Positions 16,916 to 26,038 of a stretch of DNA of 64,000 nt are shown in pieces. A program made the position numbers and the translations under genes. Location: NCBI GenBank assembly GCA_049698775.1, contig JBAVYM010000058.1, positions 26,986 to 90,985 of the forward strand, written 5' to 3'. The stretch is from REEB76 sp049698775 (lineage in GTDB: Bacteria > Pseudomonadota > Gammaproteobacteria > Natronospirales > REEB76). Within the stretch, counting starts at the first letter, position 1. Every line of letters starts with the position of its first letter. The notes beneath the pieces were generated by a model that saw only the letters and a program-made list of their open reading frames with translations, was not told the origin of the DNA and searched no databases.

Positions 16916-17191
16916 TTACGCGGGAAAACGCTTGAGAATCTCGAACAGCTCCGCGAGTTTGACGTCGCGCTCGCGCGAGTCGCCGCTTTCGATGGCGCCC
17001 GCCACGCAGTGCTCGATGTGGCTCTTGAGGATGCCCTGCTGCACCCCTTCCAGCGCCGCCTGCACCGCGCGCAACTGGGTGAGAATGTCGCCGCAATAGC
17101 GTTCTTCCTCCACCATGCGCACCAGACCGGCCACTTGGCCGTAGATGCGTTTCAGGCGTGGAAGCTGGCTGGCGTGGCTGGCGGGTTTCAT
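16916..17191 (-). CDS. csoR: CsoR/RcnR-family metal-sensing repressor
   Basis: A protein of about 91 residues, an all-helical DUF156 repressor: LPRLKRIYGQVAGLVRMVEE starts helix 1, then RYCGDILTQLRAVQAALEGV with the metal-ligand Cys, and LKSHIEHCVAGAI with the following His and Cys. Together these give the Cys-His-Cys pattern of copper sensors of the CsoR type. Metal binding should release it from DNA and induce copA downstream. The start is ambiguous: ATG 17191 is used, ATG 17203 adds four residues. The symbol follows the ligand pattern and the copA neighbour. Confidence 0.87.
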   Translation of the reverse strand: MKPASHASQLPRLKRIYGQVAGLVRMVEEERYCGDILTQLRAVQAALEGVQQGILKSHIEHCVAGAIESGDSRERDVKLAELFEILKRFPA

Positions 17192-17196
17192 GCTAT

Positions 17197-17217
17197 ATAC
17201 CATACCCCCCTACCGTA
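17197..17217 (-). promoter_or_regulatory. candidate CsoR-type operator with G6 tract
   Basis: The minus strand reads TACGGTAGGGGGGTATGGTA just ahead of the csoR-like start. A six-G tract flanked by TA-rich half-sites is the known style of CsoR/RcnR operators, so autoregulation of the csoR-copA operon is likely. Inference from pattern and position only. Confidence 0.42.
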
Positions 17218-17343
17218 TTCGTGTCAAACCCGCGCAAATCTGATAAGGAATATCGGCCTATATTCAAAAGGATAGGACCGCTTATTCCTCGTACCATCTG
17301 GAGTAACCTAGCGCCGCGGCTTCCGGACAGAGCGGGGGTAAAC

Positions 17344-19356
17344 ATGAATGACGAAGCGAAAAAGGGCGCGCCGGATCTGGCGGTGAGTCTGGCGCTGAGC
17401 GAGGCCGCCAAGCATCCGCAATCGGCCGAGCTTGCGGCCCGGTATCTTAATGAACAGATCAAGACCCAGCAAGAGCAGTTGAAAATCCAGCGTGAACATG
17501 CCGAACGTGAGCGCGAACAGGCGGCGCGTGAAACCAGCCTGCACGATCTGCACATCGAGAATCTGAAACTACAGTCCCAGGCTCTGCGCTCACAGCACCG
17601 GCAGCTCCGCGCCCAGCGTCTGCATGACCGCTTCCGCACCATCTATCAATCGGTACTGAGTATCATCGCGCTGACGGTCCTGGGCGTAATTGTGTATGCG
17701 GTGTATTCCGCCGCCACCGATCACTCGGTGGTGGTGAACCAGTTCCAGGTGCCGCCGTCATTTGCAGCCGCCGGCAACAGTGGCACAGTGGTGGCGGGCG
17801 AGTTCTTGGATCAGTTGCAGATCCTACAGGCGTCCTCGCGCAGTTCGCAGGCGGCCAAGGTGCTGCAGGACGCATGGAGCAACAATATCCAGTTGCAGGT
17901 ACCGGACGTGCATGTGTCGCTGGGCGACATCACACGGACTTTGCATGCATGGCTCGGTCACCAGATCCAGATCAACGGCGAGGTGGTGGAACAATCTCAG
18001 CCGGCAACGCCGGGTAGTCGAGACGCCGGCATCATACTCGCAGTGCGCGGCACCGGCTTCCTGGCCAAGACTTTCAGCGGCACTCCGGCGGACTTGCCCA
18101 AGCTGCTGACCGCCGCTGCCGAGTACGTCTATGGCCAGGCGGAGCCCTATCTGTTCTCGGCTTATCTTGAAGAGCACGGGCGGGATGCGGAAGCCATTGC
18201 GATTATCAAAGCCGCATATCCCGCGGCGTCCGACAAAGACCGGCCGTGGCTGTTGAATGCCTGGGGAAACGCACTCGCTGATCTCAACCAGAACGCCGCT
18301 GCTCTGAATGAATACGAGCAGGCCATCCGCCTCAATCCGCACTTCTGGATCGAGTATGGCAACGTGCAGGATTCAGACATGGCACTTGGCCGGGAGGAAG
18401 ATGCCTTTCAGGAGGGTCTGCTCCTGGAGAAGACAGCCCATCGCGGTCCCCGGTTCGCGGCGCGTGTGCCGGGACTTTATTACCAGGTAACGGATTTCAT
18501 ACGCATGGATTTGCCCGCGTCGCATCAGGAGATCGTGGCCGACGAAAACGCCCACGGCGGCCAGGGTTCGCTTGTGGGCCAGGATCAACCCTTCGATGCC
18601 GAGATGCTGGCGCGTATGCACGCGCATAAGCAGGCCACTTTGATTTTGCAGACCTCGCCCGGCGCCGGCAGCGACCCCTATGTGATGGCCGAGACCGCGT
18701 TCGTGCAAGGCATCATGGCGCTGGACCGGCAAGACTACTCGCAGGCTGTCACCCAATTCCAGACAACCAATACACTACTGATCCAAAATCCGACACAGCT
18801 GCCAAACTTCGTGACGCAACCGGTCTGCTATCTGGGATTAGCGCTGGAACTTGCCGGACAATCCGCTCAAGCGGATGCGGCCATGGCCAAGGGCGGACAC
18901 TTGGTGGATTGTTACCGTTTCCGGGCCGACATCACCGAGCATCGCGGCGATTGGCCGCAGGCGCAGCAAGACTATGCGGCCGCGGTGGCACTCGCGCCGT
19001 CACTTCCGCAAGCGTATGAAAGCTGGGGCGAAGCCTTGGTACGCCACGGGGATTACAAGAATGCCATCGTGAAATTCGAGGCCGCCAACGCGCGCAGCCC
19101 GCACTGGTGCGATCCGTTGGAGCACTGGGGCGAAGCCCTCGCCGCCGAGGGCAATTACCGCGCGGCGATTCAGAAATACGCCCAAGCCGCGCAGTACACC
19201 CCCGGCTGGGGCGCACTCGAACTGCACTGGGGACAAGCCCTCGACAAACTCGGCCGACACAGCGAAGCCCAGCAACACTACCAGTCCGCGCAGGAACACG
19301 GCGAAAGCCTTACCGCAGCCGAGCACGTCCAGCTCGCAAAACTGCTCAAGACCTGA
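17344..19356 (+). CDS. membrane-anchored coiled-coil protein with C-terminal TPR repeats
   Basis: A 670-residue protein from ATG 17344, preceded by GGGGG. Residues about 40-95 are a Gln/Glu/Arg-rich coiled coil (KTQQEQLKIQREHAEREREQ), followed by one membrane helix at about 103-123 (SVLSIIALTVLGVIVYAVY). A long region follows, and the C-terminal half has TPR units such as NAWGNALADLNQNAAALNEY and the repeated pattern HWGEAL or HWGQAL about every 34 residues. It probably scaffolds a protein complex at the inner membrane. No enzyme domain is seen. It is divergent from the csoR-like gene and stands alone, followed by an intergenic repeat. Confidence 0.86.
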   Translation: MNDEAKKGAPDLAVSLALSEAAKHPQSAELAARYLNEQIKTQQEQLKIQREHAEREREQAARETSLHDLHIENLKLQSQALRSQHRQLRAQRLHDRFRTIYQSVLSIIALTVLGVIVYAVYSAATDHSVVVNQFQVPPSFAAAGNSGTVVAGEFLDQLQILQASSRSSQAAKVLQDAWSNNIQLQVPDVHVSLGDITRTLHAWLGHQIQINGEVVEQSQPATPGSRDAGIILAVRGTGFLAKTFSGTPADLPKLLTAAAEYVYGQAEPYLFSAYLEEHGRDAEAIAIIKAAYPAASDKDRPWLLNAWGNALADLNQNAAALNEYEQAIRLNPHFWIEYGNVQDSDMALGREEDAFQEGLLLEKTAHRGPRFAARVPGLYYQVTDFIRMDLPASHQEIVADENAHGGQGSLVGQDQPFDAEMLARMHAHKQATLILQTSPGAGSDPYVMAETAFVQGIMALDRQDYSQAVTQFQTTNTLLIQNPTQLPNFVTQPVCYLGLALELAGQSAQADAAMAKGGHLVDCYRFRADITEHRGDWPQAQQDYAAAVALAPSLPQAYESWGEALVRHGDYKNAIVKFEAANARSPHWCDPLEHWGEALAAEGNYRAAIQKYAQAAQYTPGWGALELHWGQALDKLGRHSEAQQHYQSAQEHGESLTAAEHVQLAKLLKT

Positions 19357-19367
19357 TTCTTCTTTTG

Positions 19368-19434
19368 TCGCCCCCGCGCAGGCGGGGCCCATCCTTGGAT
19401 TCAGATGGATTCCCGCTTCCGCGGGAATGACGAA
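19368..19434. repeat. dispersed intergenic repeat (GGATTCCCGC...GCGGGAATGACGA type)
   Basis: Two back-to-back hairpins, CCCCCGCGCAGGCGGGG and ATTCCCGCTTCCGCGGGAAT, followed by GACGAA. Related copies are at 25960-25990 and 34552-34644. It sits between the convergent TPR and serine dehydratase genes and could act as a bidirectional terminator. Confidence 0.7.
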
Positions 19435-19493
19435 TGTACGTTGTGCTTAGCAGGCCTGTTGCCGGCACATTCGGCGTGATGCGCTGAGTCGCT

Positions 19494-20861
19494 TCAACAC
19501 TCCGGCACATTGACCGCCAATCCACCGAGCGAGGTTTCCTTGTAGATGCTGCGCATGTCGCGGCCGGTCTGGCGCATGGTGGCGATCACCTGATCGAGCG
19601 ACACGCGGTGCTGGCCGTCGCCGTGCATGGCGAGACGCGCGGCATTGATGGCTTTGACCGAGCCCATGGCGTTGCGTTCGATGCAGGGAATCTGCACCAG
19701 CCCGCCGACCGGATCGCAAGTCAGCCCCAGATTGTGCTCCATGCCGATCTCGGCGGCGTTTTCCATCTGTTCATTGCTACCGAGCATCGCGGATATCAAA
19801 CCGCCCGCGGCCATGGAGCAGGCCACGCCGACTTCGCCCTGGCAACCCATTTCCGCGCCGGAGATGGATGCGTTCTGCTTGTACAAAATGCCGACGGCGG
19901 CGGCGGTCAGCAGATAGCGCAGGATGCCCTCCTCGTCTGCGCCCTCGACGAAACGCAGGTAGTAATGGCCGACGGATGGAATGATGCCGGCCGCGCCGTT
20001 GGTCGGCGCGGTCACCACCCGCCCGCCAGCGGCGTTCTCCTCGTTCACCGCCAGCGCCCACAGGTTCACCCAGTCCATGGCATCGAGTGGCGTGGTTTTT
20101 TTCTGCTGCAGCAGATCGCGGTAGAGCTTCGGCGCGCGCCGCCGCACGTGCAGGCCGCCCGGCAACTCGCCTTCCTCGCGCATACCGCGCGCCACGCACT
20201 CCTGCATGACTTTCCAGATTTTGAGCAACCCGGCGCGCGTCTGTGCATGCGGACGCCAGGCTTTTTCGTTTTCCAGCATCAGTTGGTCCACGCGCAGGCC
20301 GTGCCGCTTGCACAGCGCCAACATCTCTTCCGCATTCGCGAAGCCATAAGGCAAACGTACTTCCGCCGCTGCGGCATCGCCTTCCTCGTCGGTGCCGCGG
20401 ATGATGAAGCCGCCGCCGATGGAATAAAATTCCTCTTTCAGCAATACCTTGTCATCCAAATCCAGCGCCGTGAAACGCAGGCCGTTGGAATGCTTGGGCA
20501 AAACCTGGTCCTTGTGGAACAGCAGATTCATGGGTTCGTCGAACGCGATCTCGCGTTTGCCGAGCAGCTTGATCTTTCTTTTGCTGCGGATTTTCGCCAG
20601 CCGCTGTTCGATATTGTCCGGATTCACTTGATCCGGAGTCTCGCCTTCCAGGCCCAGCAACACCGCGCGGTCCGTGCCGTGGCCCTTGCCGGTGAGCGCC
20701 AACGAGCCGTACAACTGTGCCACCACCTGCGCTGTATTCCCAAGCAATTTCTTGGCTTCCAGGTCCAGCAGGAACTGGCGCGCGGCGCGCATGGGACCGA
20801 CGGTATGGGAACTGGACGGCCCCACGCCGATCTTGAACATGTCGAAAACAGAAATCGCCAC
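19494..20861 (-). CDS. sdaA: L-serine ammonia-lyase, iron-sulfur dependent, single chain
   Basis: A 455-residue protein matching the one-chain SdaA/SdaB type in length. It opens with SVFDMFKIGVGPSSSHTVGP, the beta-domain signature. The alpha domain has TNGAAGIIPSVGHYYLR and the cluster cysteines in GCQGEVGVACSMAAG, TCDPVGG and IPCIERNAMG, which bind the 4Fe-4S centre. The enzyme turns L-serine into pyruvate and ammonia in the cytosol. The start is GTG 20861 behind CGGAG. It lies downstream of putA on the same strand, 130 bases apart, both serving amino acid breakdown. Confidence 0.95.
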   Translation of the reverse strand: MAISVFDMFKIGVGPSSSHTVGPMRAARQFLLDLEAKKLLGNTAQVVAQLYGSLALTGKGHGTDRAVLLGLEGETPDQVNPDNIEQRLAKIRSKRKIKLLGKREIAFDEPMNLLFHKDQVLPKHSNGLRFTALDLDDKVLLKEEFYSIGGGFIIRGTDEEGDAAAAEVRLPYGFANAEEMLALCKRHGLRVDQLMLENEKAWRPHAQTRAGLLKIWKVMQECVARGMREEGELPGGLHVRRRAPKLYRDLLQQKKTTPLDAMDWVNLWALAVNEENAAGGRVVTAPTNGAAGIIPSVGHYYLRFVEGADEEGILRYLLTAAAVGILYKQNASISGAEMGCQGEVGVACSMAAGGLISAMLGSNEQMENAAEIGMEHNLGLTCDPVGGLVQIPCIERNAMGSVKAINAARLAMHGDGQHRVSLDQVIATMRQTGRDMRSIYKETSLGGLAVNVPEC

Positions 20862-20991
20862 GCTGAACTCCGTTACTTACTCAGACAGTGTGTAAACCGA
20901 TCCGGCCTTGCTGACCACATCGGGTGGTGCTGCGTAAAAGACAGCTCATGAATTTCGACACAGCACGCAGCACGTGGAACGCAGCACTTTC

Positions 20992-23900
20992 TTAGTCGTC
21001 TCCGAGTGACAATAGCGTGGCATTTCCGCCCACCGCCGCGGTGTTGATGGAGAGCGTACGCTCGGTGGCGAAACGCAACATGTAATGCGGCCCGCCCGCC
21101 TTCGGGCCGGTGCCGGACAGGCCCTGGCCGCCAAACGGCTGTACGCCCACCACCGCACCGATCATGTTGCGGTTCACGTAGGCGTTGCCGACGCGCATGC
21201 GCGACTGGATGTATTGCGCAGTGCTGTCAATGCGCGTGTGGATGCCGAGCGTCAGACCGTAGCCGGTGTTGTTTACCGCCTCAATCACCTTGTCAAGATC
21301 GCGTGATTTGTAGCGCAGCACATGCAGAATGGGACCGAATACCTCGCGCTTGAGGATGTCGAGACTGCCGATCTCGACCGCCAACGGCGCGACATACGTG
21401 CCATACGCCACGGACGGCGGCAATTCCAGTTTGCAGATGGTCCGGCCCTCGCGCGCAATCCATGCGGCATGCTCGTTCAGAATTTTCTGTGCATCCCGGT
21501 CTATCACCGGCCCCACGTCGGTTTGCAACAGCCCGGGGTCACCGATGCGCAATTCTTCCATATAGCCCTTGAGCATCTCGATGACGCGCGGCGCGATTTC
21601 CTCCTGCAGGAACAGCACGCGCAGCGCGGAGCAACGCTGGCCGGCGCTGTTGAATGAGGACTGCATCACGTCCTGCACCACCTGCTCGGGCAGCGCGGAG
21701 CTGTCCACCAGCATGGCGTTTTGGCCGCCGGTCTCGGCTATTAAAACGGGAATGAGGCCATCGCGCTCGGCCAGCGTCTTGTGGATGGTCTTGGCGGTTT
21801 CGGTGGAACCGGTGAACACCACGCCGGCAACGCGTGCGTCCGCGACCGCGTGCTGGCCCACCACCGAGCCGCGGCCTGGAATGAAATGCAGTACTTCGCC
21901 GGGAATGCCGGCTTCGTGCAGGAGCCGCACGCTATGCGCGCCGATGAGCGAGGTCTGCTCCGCTGGTTTCGCCAGCACGCAATTACCGGCGGCCAAGGCC
22001 GCACTCACCTGGCCGGTAAAAATCGCCAGCGGGAAATTCCAGGGACTGATGGCCACGAATACGCCACGGCCGTGCAACGACAATTCATTGCGCTCACCGG
22101 TCGGCCCGGGCAGGCGCAGCGGTGCACCGAAATCGGCGCGCGCGCGCGAAGCGTAATAGCGCAGGTAATCCACCGCCTCGCGCACTTCCGAAACCGCATC
22201 CGGAATGGCCTTGCCGGCTTCGCGCACGCACAAGGCCATGAGTTCCGGTGCGCGCTGTTCGAACAGGTCGGCGGCGCGTTCCAGGATCGCCGCACGCTGG
22301 TCCGCAGGCGTGGCATCCCAGGCGGGTTGAGCCTTGACGGCCACCTCCACCGCGAGCTTGATCGCGTCGGCATCGGCTTCGTAAATCATGCCCACGGTCT
22401 GGCGGTTGTCGGCGGGATTGAGCGAGGGTTTGGCCTTGCCGCTCAAGGTCTTGCCGCCCACCACCGGCGCCGCGCGCCATTCGCGCTGCATGGCCGCGTT
22501 CATTTTGCCGGCTAACTCGTCCAGCACCTTCACACCGGTGAGATTCACACCGCGGGAATTGCGTCGGCCTACGCCGTACAGATCTTTCGGCAGCGGAATG
22601 CGTGGATGGGGCTTGACCGTCAGCGCTTCCACTTCCGCTACCGGGTCCGCGACGATGCTCGCCACCGGCACCTGCTCGTCAATGATGCGGTTCACAAACG
22701 AGGTGTTGGCGCCGTTCTCCAGCAACCTGCGCACCAGGTACGGCAGCAGATCCTCATGGCTGCCTACCGGCGCGTACACGCGGCAGTTGAGGCCGAGCTT
22801 CTTTTCACCCACCACTTCGTCATACAGTTCCTCGCCCATGCCGTGCAGGCGCTGGAACTCGAAGTCGTGATTGCCGCCGCCCATTTCGAGCACGCTGGCG
22901 AGCGTCTGGGCGTTGTGAGTGGCGAACATGGGATACAGCACCTCGCGTGCCACAAACATCTTGCGCGCACACGCAAGATACGACACGTCGGTATTCGGCT
23001 TGCGGGTGAACACCGGATAGCCTTCAAGGCCGCGCTCCTGGGCGCGTTTCACCTCACTATCCCAATACGCGCCCTTCACCAAGCGCACGGGAATGCGGCG
23101 CTGGCCGCTCTTGGCAAGCGCAACCAGCCAGTCGAGTACACAGATGGTGCGCTTCTGGTACGCCTGTACCGCCAGCCCGAAGCCTTCCCAGCCCGCAAGC
23201 GACGGCGAACGATAGACCGCTTCGATCACGTCCAGCGACAGCTCTAGCCGCTCAGCCTCCTCCGCGTCCACGGTCAGGCCCATGCCATATTTCCCGGCGC
23301 GTTCGGCCAGCATCAAAAGATTCGGCACCAGTTCGCGCATCACGCGCTCGTGCTGCGCGAATTCGTAGCGCGGATGCAAGGCCGAAAGTTTCACCGAGAT
23401 ACTCGGCGCAGCGAACACACTCATGCTCTTTTCGACCGTTGCGCCAATGGCGTCAATGGCCGCGCTGTAATCATCCAGATAACGCTTTGCGTCCGTGGCG
23501 GTGAGCGCGGCCTCGCCCAGCATGTCGTAGGAATGTCGGTACGCGCGGTGCTCCTCACTCTTGGCGCGTTTCAGACCTTCCTGGATAGTCCGACCCATGA
23601 CGAATTGATGGCCCATGATGCGCATGGCCTGACGGAACGCCGCGCGGATCACCGGTTCACCCGTGCGCGCCACCAACCCCGCCATGAAGGTCGCGGGATT
23701 TCGCTCCACGCTGCTGTCGAGCTTGATGATCTTGCCGGTGAGCATCAGGCCCCAGGTGGAGGCATTCACGAACGTGGACGGGCTCGCGCCCAGGTGATCC
23801 GACCAATTGCCGGTTACGATCTTGTCGCGGATCAGCTTGTCGGCGGTATCCGCATCCGGAATGCGCAGCAGCGCTTCCGCCAGACACATGAGCACTATGC

Positions 23901-24183
23901 CTTCCTGGGAGGACAGATCGTATTCGCGCAGGAATTCTTCCACCCCGCCCTTGTGAGTGCGGTTGTGGCGCACGGCTTGCACCAATTCCGTAGCTCGTGC
24001 CTGGATGCGCTGGCGCGCGGCGGCATCCAGTTTTGCCTGAGATAACAAGCCGTCCACGCAGCGGGTTTCATCCGCCAGATACAGCTCATTGATGGCGGCG
24101 CGCAGCGGCTTCAACTCGGGTGCCGGCCCGGCAAAGATGAAGCCCGAGTGGGTTATGGCTTGGGAATCAGCGGGTTGGAACAT
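20992..24183 (-). CDS. putA: bifunctional proline dehydrogenase / pyrroline-5-carboxylate dehydrogenase PutA
   Basis: A 1063-residue two-enzyme protein that oxidises proline to glutamate. The proline dehydrogenase barrel (about residues 60-440) shows VRLVKGAYWDSEVKRAQERG, RKPNTDVSYLAC and the FAD-contacting ARxQ-like region. The aldehyde dehydrogenase half (about 500-1000) has ISPWNFPLAIFTGQ, VFTGSTETAKTI, ETGGQNAMLVD and the catalytic Cys in NSAGQRCSALRVL. There is no N-terminal ribbon-helix-helix domain, so this is a short PutA that should not bind its own promoter. The start is ATG 24183 behind CGGAG, where the family begins; an upstream in-frame ATG (24312) adds 43 unlikely residues. Confidence 0.96.
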   Translation of the reverse strand: MFQPADSQAITHSGFIFAGPAPELKPLRAAINELYLADETRCVDGLLSQAKLDAAARQRIQARATELVQAVRHNRTHKGGVEEFLREYDLSSQEGIVLMCLAEALLRIPDADTADKLIRDKIVTGNWSDHLGASPSTFVNASTWGLMLTGKIIKLDSSVERNPATFMAGLVARTGEPVIRAAFRQAMRIMGHQFVMGRTIQEGLKRAKSEEHRAYRHSYDMLGEAALTATDAKRYLDDYSAAIDAIGATVEKSMSVFAAPSISVKLSALHPRYEFAQHERVMRELVPNLLMLAERAGKYGMGLTVDAEEAERLELSLDVIEAVYRSPSLAGWEGFGLAVQAYQKRTICVLDWLVALAKSGQRRIPVRLVKGAYWDSEVKRAQERGLEGYPVFTRKPNTDVSYLACARKMFVAREVLYPMFATHNAQTLASVLEMGGGNHDFEFQRLHGMGEELYDEVVGEKKLGLNCRVYAPVGSHEDLLPYLVRRLLENGANTSFVNRIIDEQVPVASIVADPVAEVEALTVKPHPRIPLPKDLYGVGRRNSRGVNLTGVKVLDELAGKMNAAMQREWRAAPVVGGKTLSGKAKPSLNPADNRQTVGMIYEADADAIKLAVEVAVKAQPAWDATPADQRAAILERAADLFEQRAPELMALCVREAGKAIPDAVSEVREAVDYLRYYASRARADFGAPLRLPGPTGERNELSLHGRGVFVAISPWNFPLAIFTGQVSAALAAGNCVLAKPAEQTSLIGAHSVRLLHEAGIPGEVLHFIPGRGSVVGQHAVADARVAGVVFTGSTETAKTIHKTLAERDGLIPVLIAETGGQNAMLVDSSALPEQVVQDVMQSSFNSAGQRCSALRVLFLQEEIAPRVIEMLKGYMEELRIGDPGLLQTDVGPVIDRDAQKILNEHAAWIAREGRTICKLELPPSVAYGTYVAPLAVEIGSLDILKREVFGPILHVLRYKSRDLDKVIEAVNNTGYGLTLGIHTRIDSTAQYIQSRMRVGNAYVNRNMIGAVVGVQPFGGQGLSGTGPKAGGPHYMLRFATERTLSINTAAVGGNATLLSLGDD

Positions 24184-24280
24184 GGATGCTCCGGAATGGA
24201 AAACGAAGAATACGGGCCGGCCAGACTCAAAGCCTGAGCAGGCTATTTTACTTGTTTGATGCGCAAAATGCCTTGTGACG

Positions 24281-25021
24281 CTAGACCGGAGCCAAGAGCC
24301 GGTGGCTCGCAAGATGCTCGTAGAACGGCCGGCACTGTTCGGCCAAGCCGGACTGGAACGTGGTTAGCTCGATCTTGCGTGGCTGATACGGCTCAAAGCC
24401 GGTGGAACGTTCCACCGCTGCATACCAGTATTTTGCCCACACCCCGTCGCTGGTGCGCGGTCCTGCCGGCCAGTGCAACATGCGCTCGTTGAATGTGACA
24501 CCCAGACGCACGCACAAGGCACGCAACAACCCGGCGGGATTCTTCAGAATATCGGCGGCATCCAGCACCGGCGGCGCCTGCCCAAGTTGATCGCAAACAT
24601 GCACGAATAGGCGCGCCTGCTGTTCGTATCCCAGCTCCCAAAGCGCGGCGTCAGGACGCTGGTGTGTAAACGAAGCCACCACTTCCTCGGGCGCTCGGAT
24701 CAGGAAGCAGTTATGCAGGCCGGTCAGCCAGTCGAGCGGCATGTCGGCCAGCACATGCTGGGTCATATGTTTCTGGTACCAGATGGTCTTGCCGCCCGGT
24801 GCCGGCCCGATAAGCGCGCGTGTCACCTCGCGCCAGTCACTGCTCTGCGCAGCCAACACTTCCTCACGACCTGGATGCTTGACGCCGGTCTTGAGCAGGT
24901 AGTGCGCATAGAAGGGCTCGTCCGTAACCGCCGTGTCGCCGCGGTTTTCCCAGGCACGCATCATGGCGGTGGAGATGTTGCGCGGCCCGGACCACATGGC
25001 GATGCGCAGACCTGCACTCAT
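24281..25021 (-). CDS. sulfotransferase-like protein
   Basis: A 246-residue protein with a P-loop-like sulfonate-donor site at its start, AMWSGPRNISTAMMRAWENR, which resembles the 5-prime PSB loop of sulfotransferases. A second phosphate-contact region may be CFLIRAPEEVVASF. It ends with a basic and aromatic segment. Members of this group are often found next to class IV aminotransferases, as here: its ATG overlaps the aminotransferase stop by 4 bases (ATGA), so the two are translated together. The reaction and acceptor are unknown, and PAPS use is an inference from the loop. Confidence 0.74.
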   Translation of the reverse strand: MSAGLRIAMWSGPRNISTAMMRAWENRGDTAVTDEPFYAHYLLKTGVKHPGREEVLAAQSSDWREVTRALIGPAPGGKTIWYQKHMTQHVLADMPLDWLTGLHNCFLIRAPEEVVASFTHQRPDAALWELGYEQQARLFVHVCDQLGQAPPVLDAADILKNPAGLLRALCVRLGVTFNERMLHWPAGPRTSDGVWAKYWYAAVERSTGFEPYQPRKIELTTFQSGLAEQCRPFYEHLASHRLLAPV

Positions 25022-25944
25022 ACCCGTGGACCCAATTTGCTCTCCTGTTTCACCAACGCCATATAAAGCTGCTGCAGACGTTCCACCATCGGCCCGCGCC
25101 TGCCCGCACCGATGATCCGGCCATCTACTTCGCGCACCGGTACCAGCCCGGCGAAAGTGCCGGTTACAAAAGATTCCTCGGCGCCGTACACATCCGTAAG
25201 ACTAAAATCTTTCTCAAACACTGGAATACCGTGCTCACGGCACAAGTGAATCACGTTTGCACGGGTAATGCCGCCGAGACAATAGTTCCCGGTTGAGGTC
25301 CAGACCTCGCCCTTGCGCACGATGAAGAAATGCGTGGAATTGCAGGTGGAAACAAATCCCAAGGGGTCCAACATCAGGGCTTCGTCGTAACCGGCTTTGG
25401 TCGCCTGGATGCAGGCCAGGATGCAGTTGAGCTTGGAATGGCTGTTGAGCTTCGGGTCCTGCACGTCCGGCGGCCCGCGGCGCACATGCACCGTGAACAG
25501 CCGGATGCCCTGCTCCACCGTGGCCGGCAGCGGCTCCTTGTATTCCGGCACGATCACGATGGTCGGCGGCGAAATCACGAAACGCGGATCCTGGTGCGGT
25601 GTGGCCTTGACGCCGCGCGTCACCATCAGCCGGATGTGCACATGCTCGCGCATCTTGTTGGCGCGCAGCACGGCGAGCAAGCGCTCGGTCAACTGCGCGC
25701 GCGTCAGGCCGATGTCGAGGTCAATCGCCTTGGCGCCTTCGTACAGCCGGTCCAGGTGCATGTCCAGAAACGGCAGTCCGCCGTCATGCAGCCGCAAGCC
25801 TTCCCACACTCCGTCACCCAGCACGAAACCGCTGTCGAAGACCGATACTTTGGCCTCCGTGCGCGGCACCAGCTCGCCGTTCACGCTGATTTTTATCTGC
25901 GCATTGCGCGAATCCTCTTGGTAATCGTGTGTACCTTTGGTCAT
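25018..25944 (-). CDS. class IV aminotransferase (branched-chain or D-amino acid type)
   Basis: A 308-residue PLP enzyme of fold type IV. It shows VSVFDSGFVLGDGVWEGLRL, the family N-terminal signature, with the PLP lysine in PKLNSHSKLNCILAC, then DEALMLDPLGFVSTCNSTHF and the phosphate-cup region GGITRANVI. This pattern fits branched-chain aminotransferase IlvE-like and D-alanine transaminase-like enzymes; the sequence does not decide between them. AAGGAG lies 6 bases before ATG 25944; an earlier in-frame start at 25959 is less likely. It is translationally coupled to the downstream sulfotransferase. Confidence 0.88.
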   Translation of the reverse strand: MTKGTHDYQEDSRNAQIKISVNGELVPRTEAKVSVFDSGFVLGDGVWEGLRLHDGGLPFLDMHLDRLYEGAKAIDLDIGLTRAQLTERLLAVLRANKMREHVHIRLMVTRGVKATPHQDPRFVISPPTIVIVPEYKEPLPATVEQGIRLFTVHVRRGPPDVQDPKLNSHSKLNCILACIQATKAGYDEALMLDPLGFVSTCNSTHFFIVRKGEVWTSTGNYCLGGITRANVIHLCREHGIPVFEKDFSLTDVYGAEESFVTGTFAGLVPVREVDGRIIGAGRRGPMVERLQQLYMALVKQESKLGPRV

Positions 25945-25959
25945 GGTATTCTCCTTCAT

Positions 25960-25990
25960 TCGTCATACCCGCGAAGGCGGGTACCCAGGC
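25960..25990. repeat. short copy of the CGTCATACCCGC dispersed repeat
   Basis: CGTCATACCCGCGAAGGCGG continuing to GTACCCAGGC, a hairpin of ACCCGC/GCGGGT. It is related to the repeats at 19368 and 34552 and lies in the leader region of the aminotransferase operon. Confidence 0.65.
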
Positions 25991-26038
25991 TTTTTGATCT
26001 CCGGCTGCCGCGTGCGTAACGCAACGACGTCACAGGAA

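Noticed and set aside
19608..20951. A 447-codon open frame on the plus strand
   Set aside because: It is antisense to L-serine dehydratase and its composition is that of a shadow frame.
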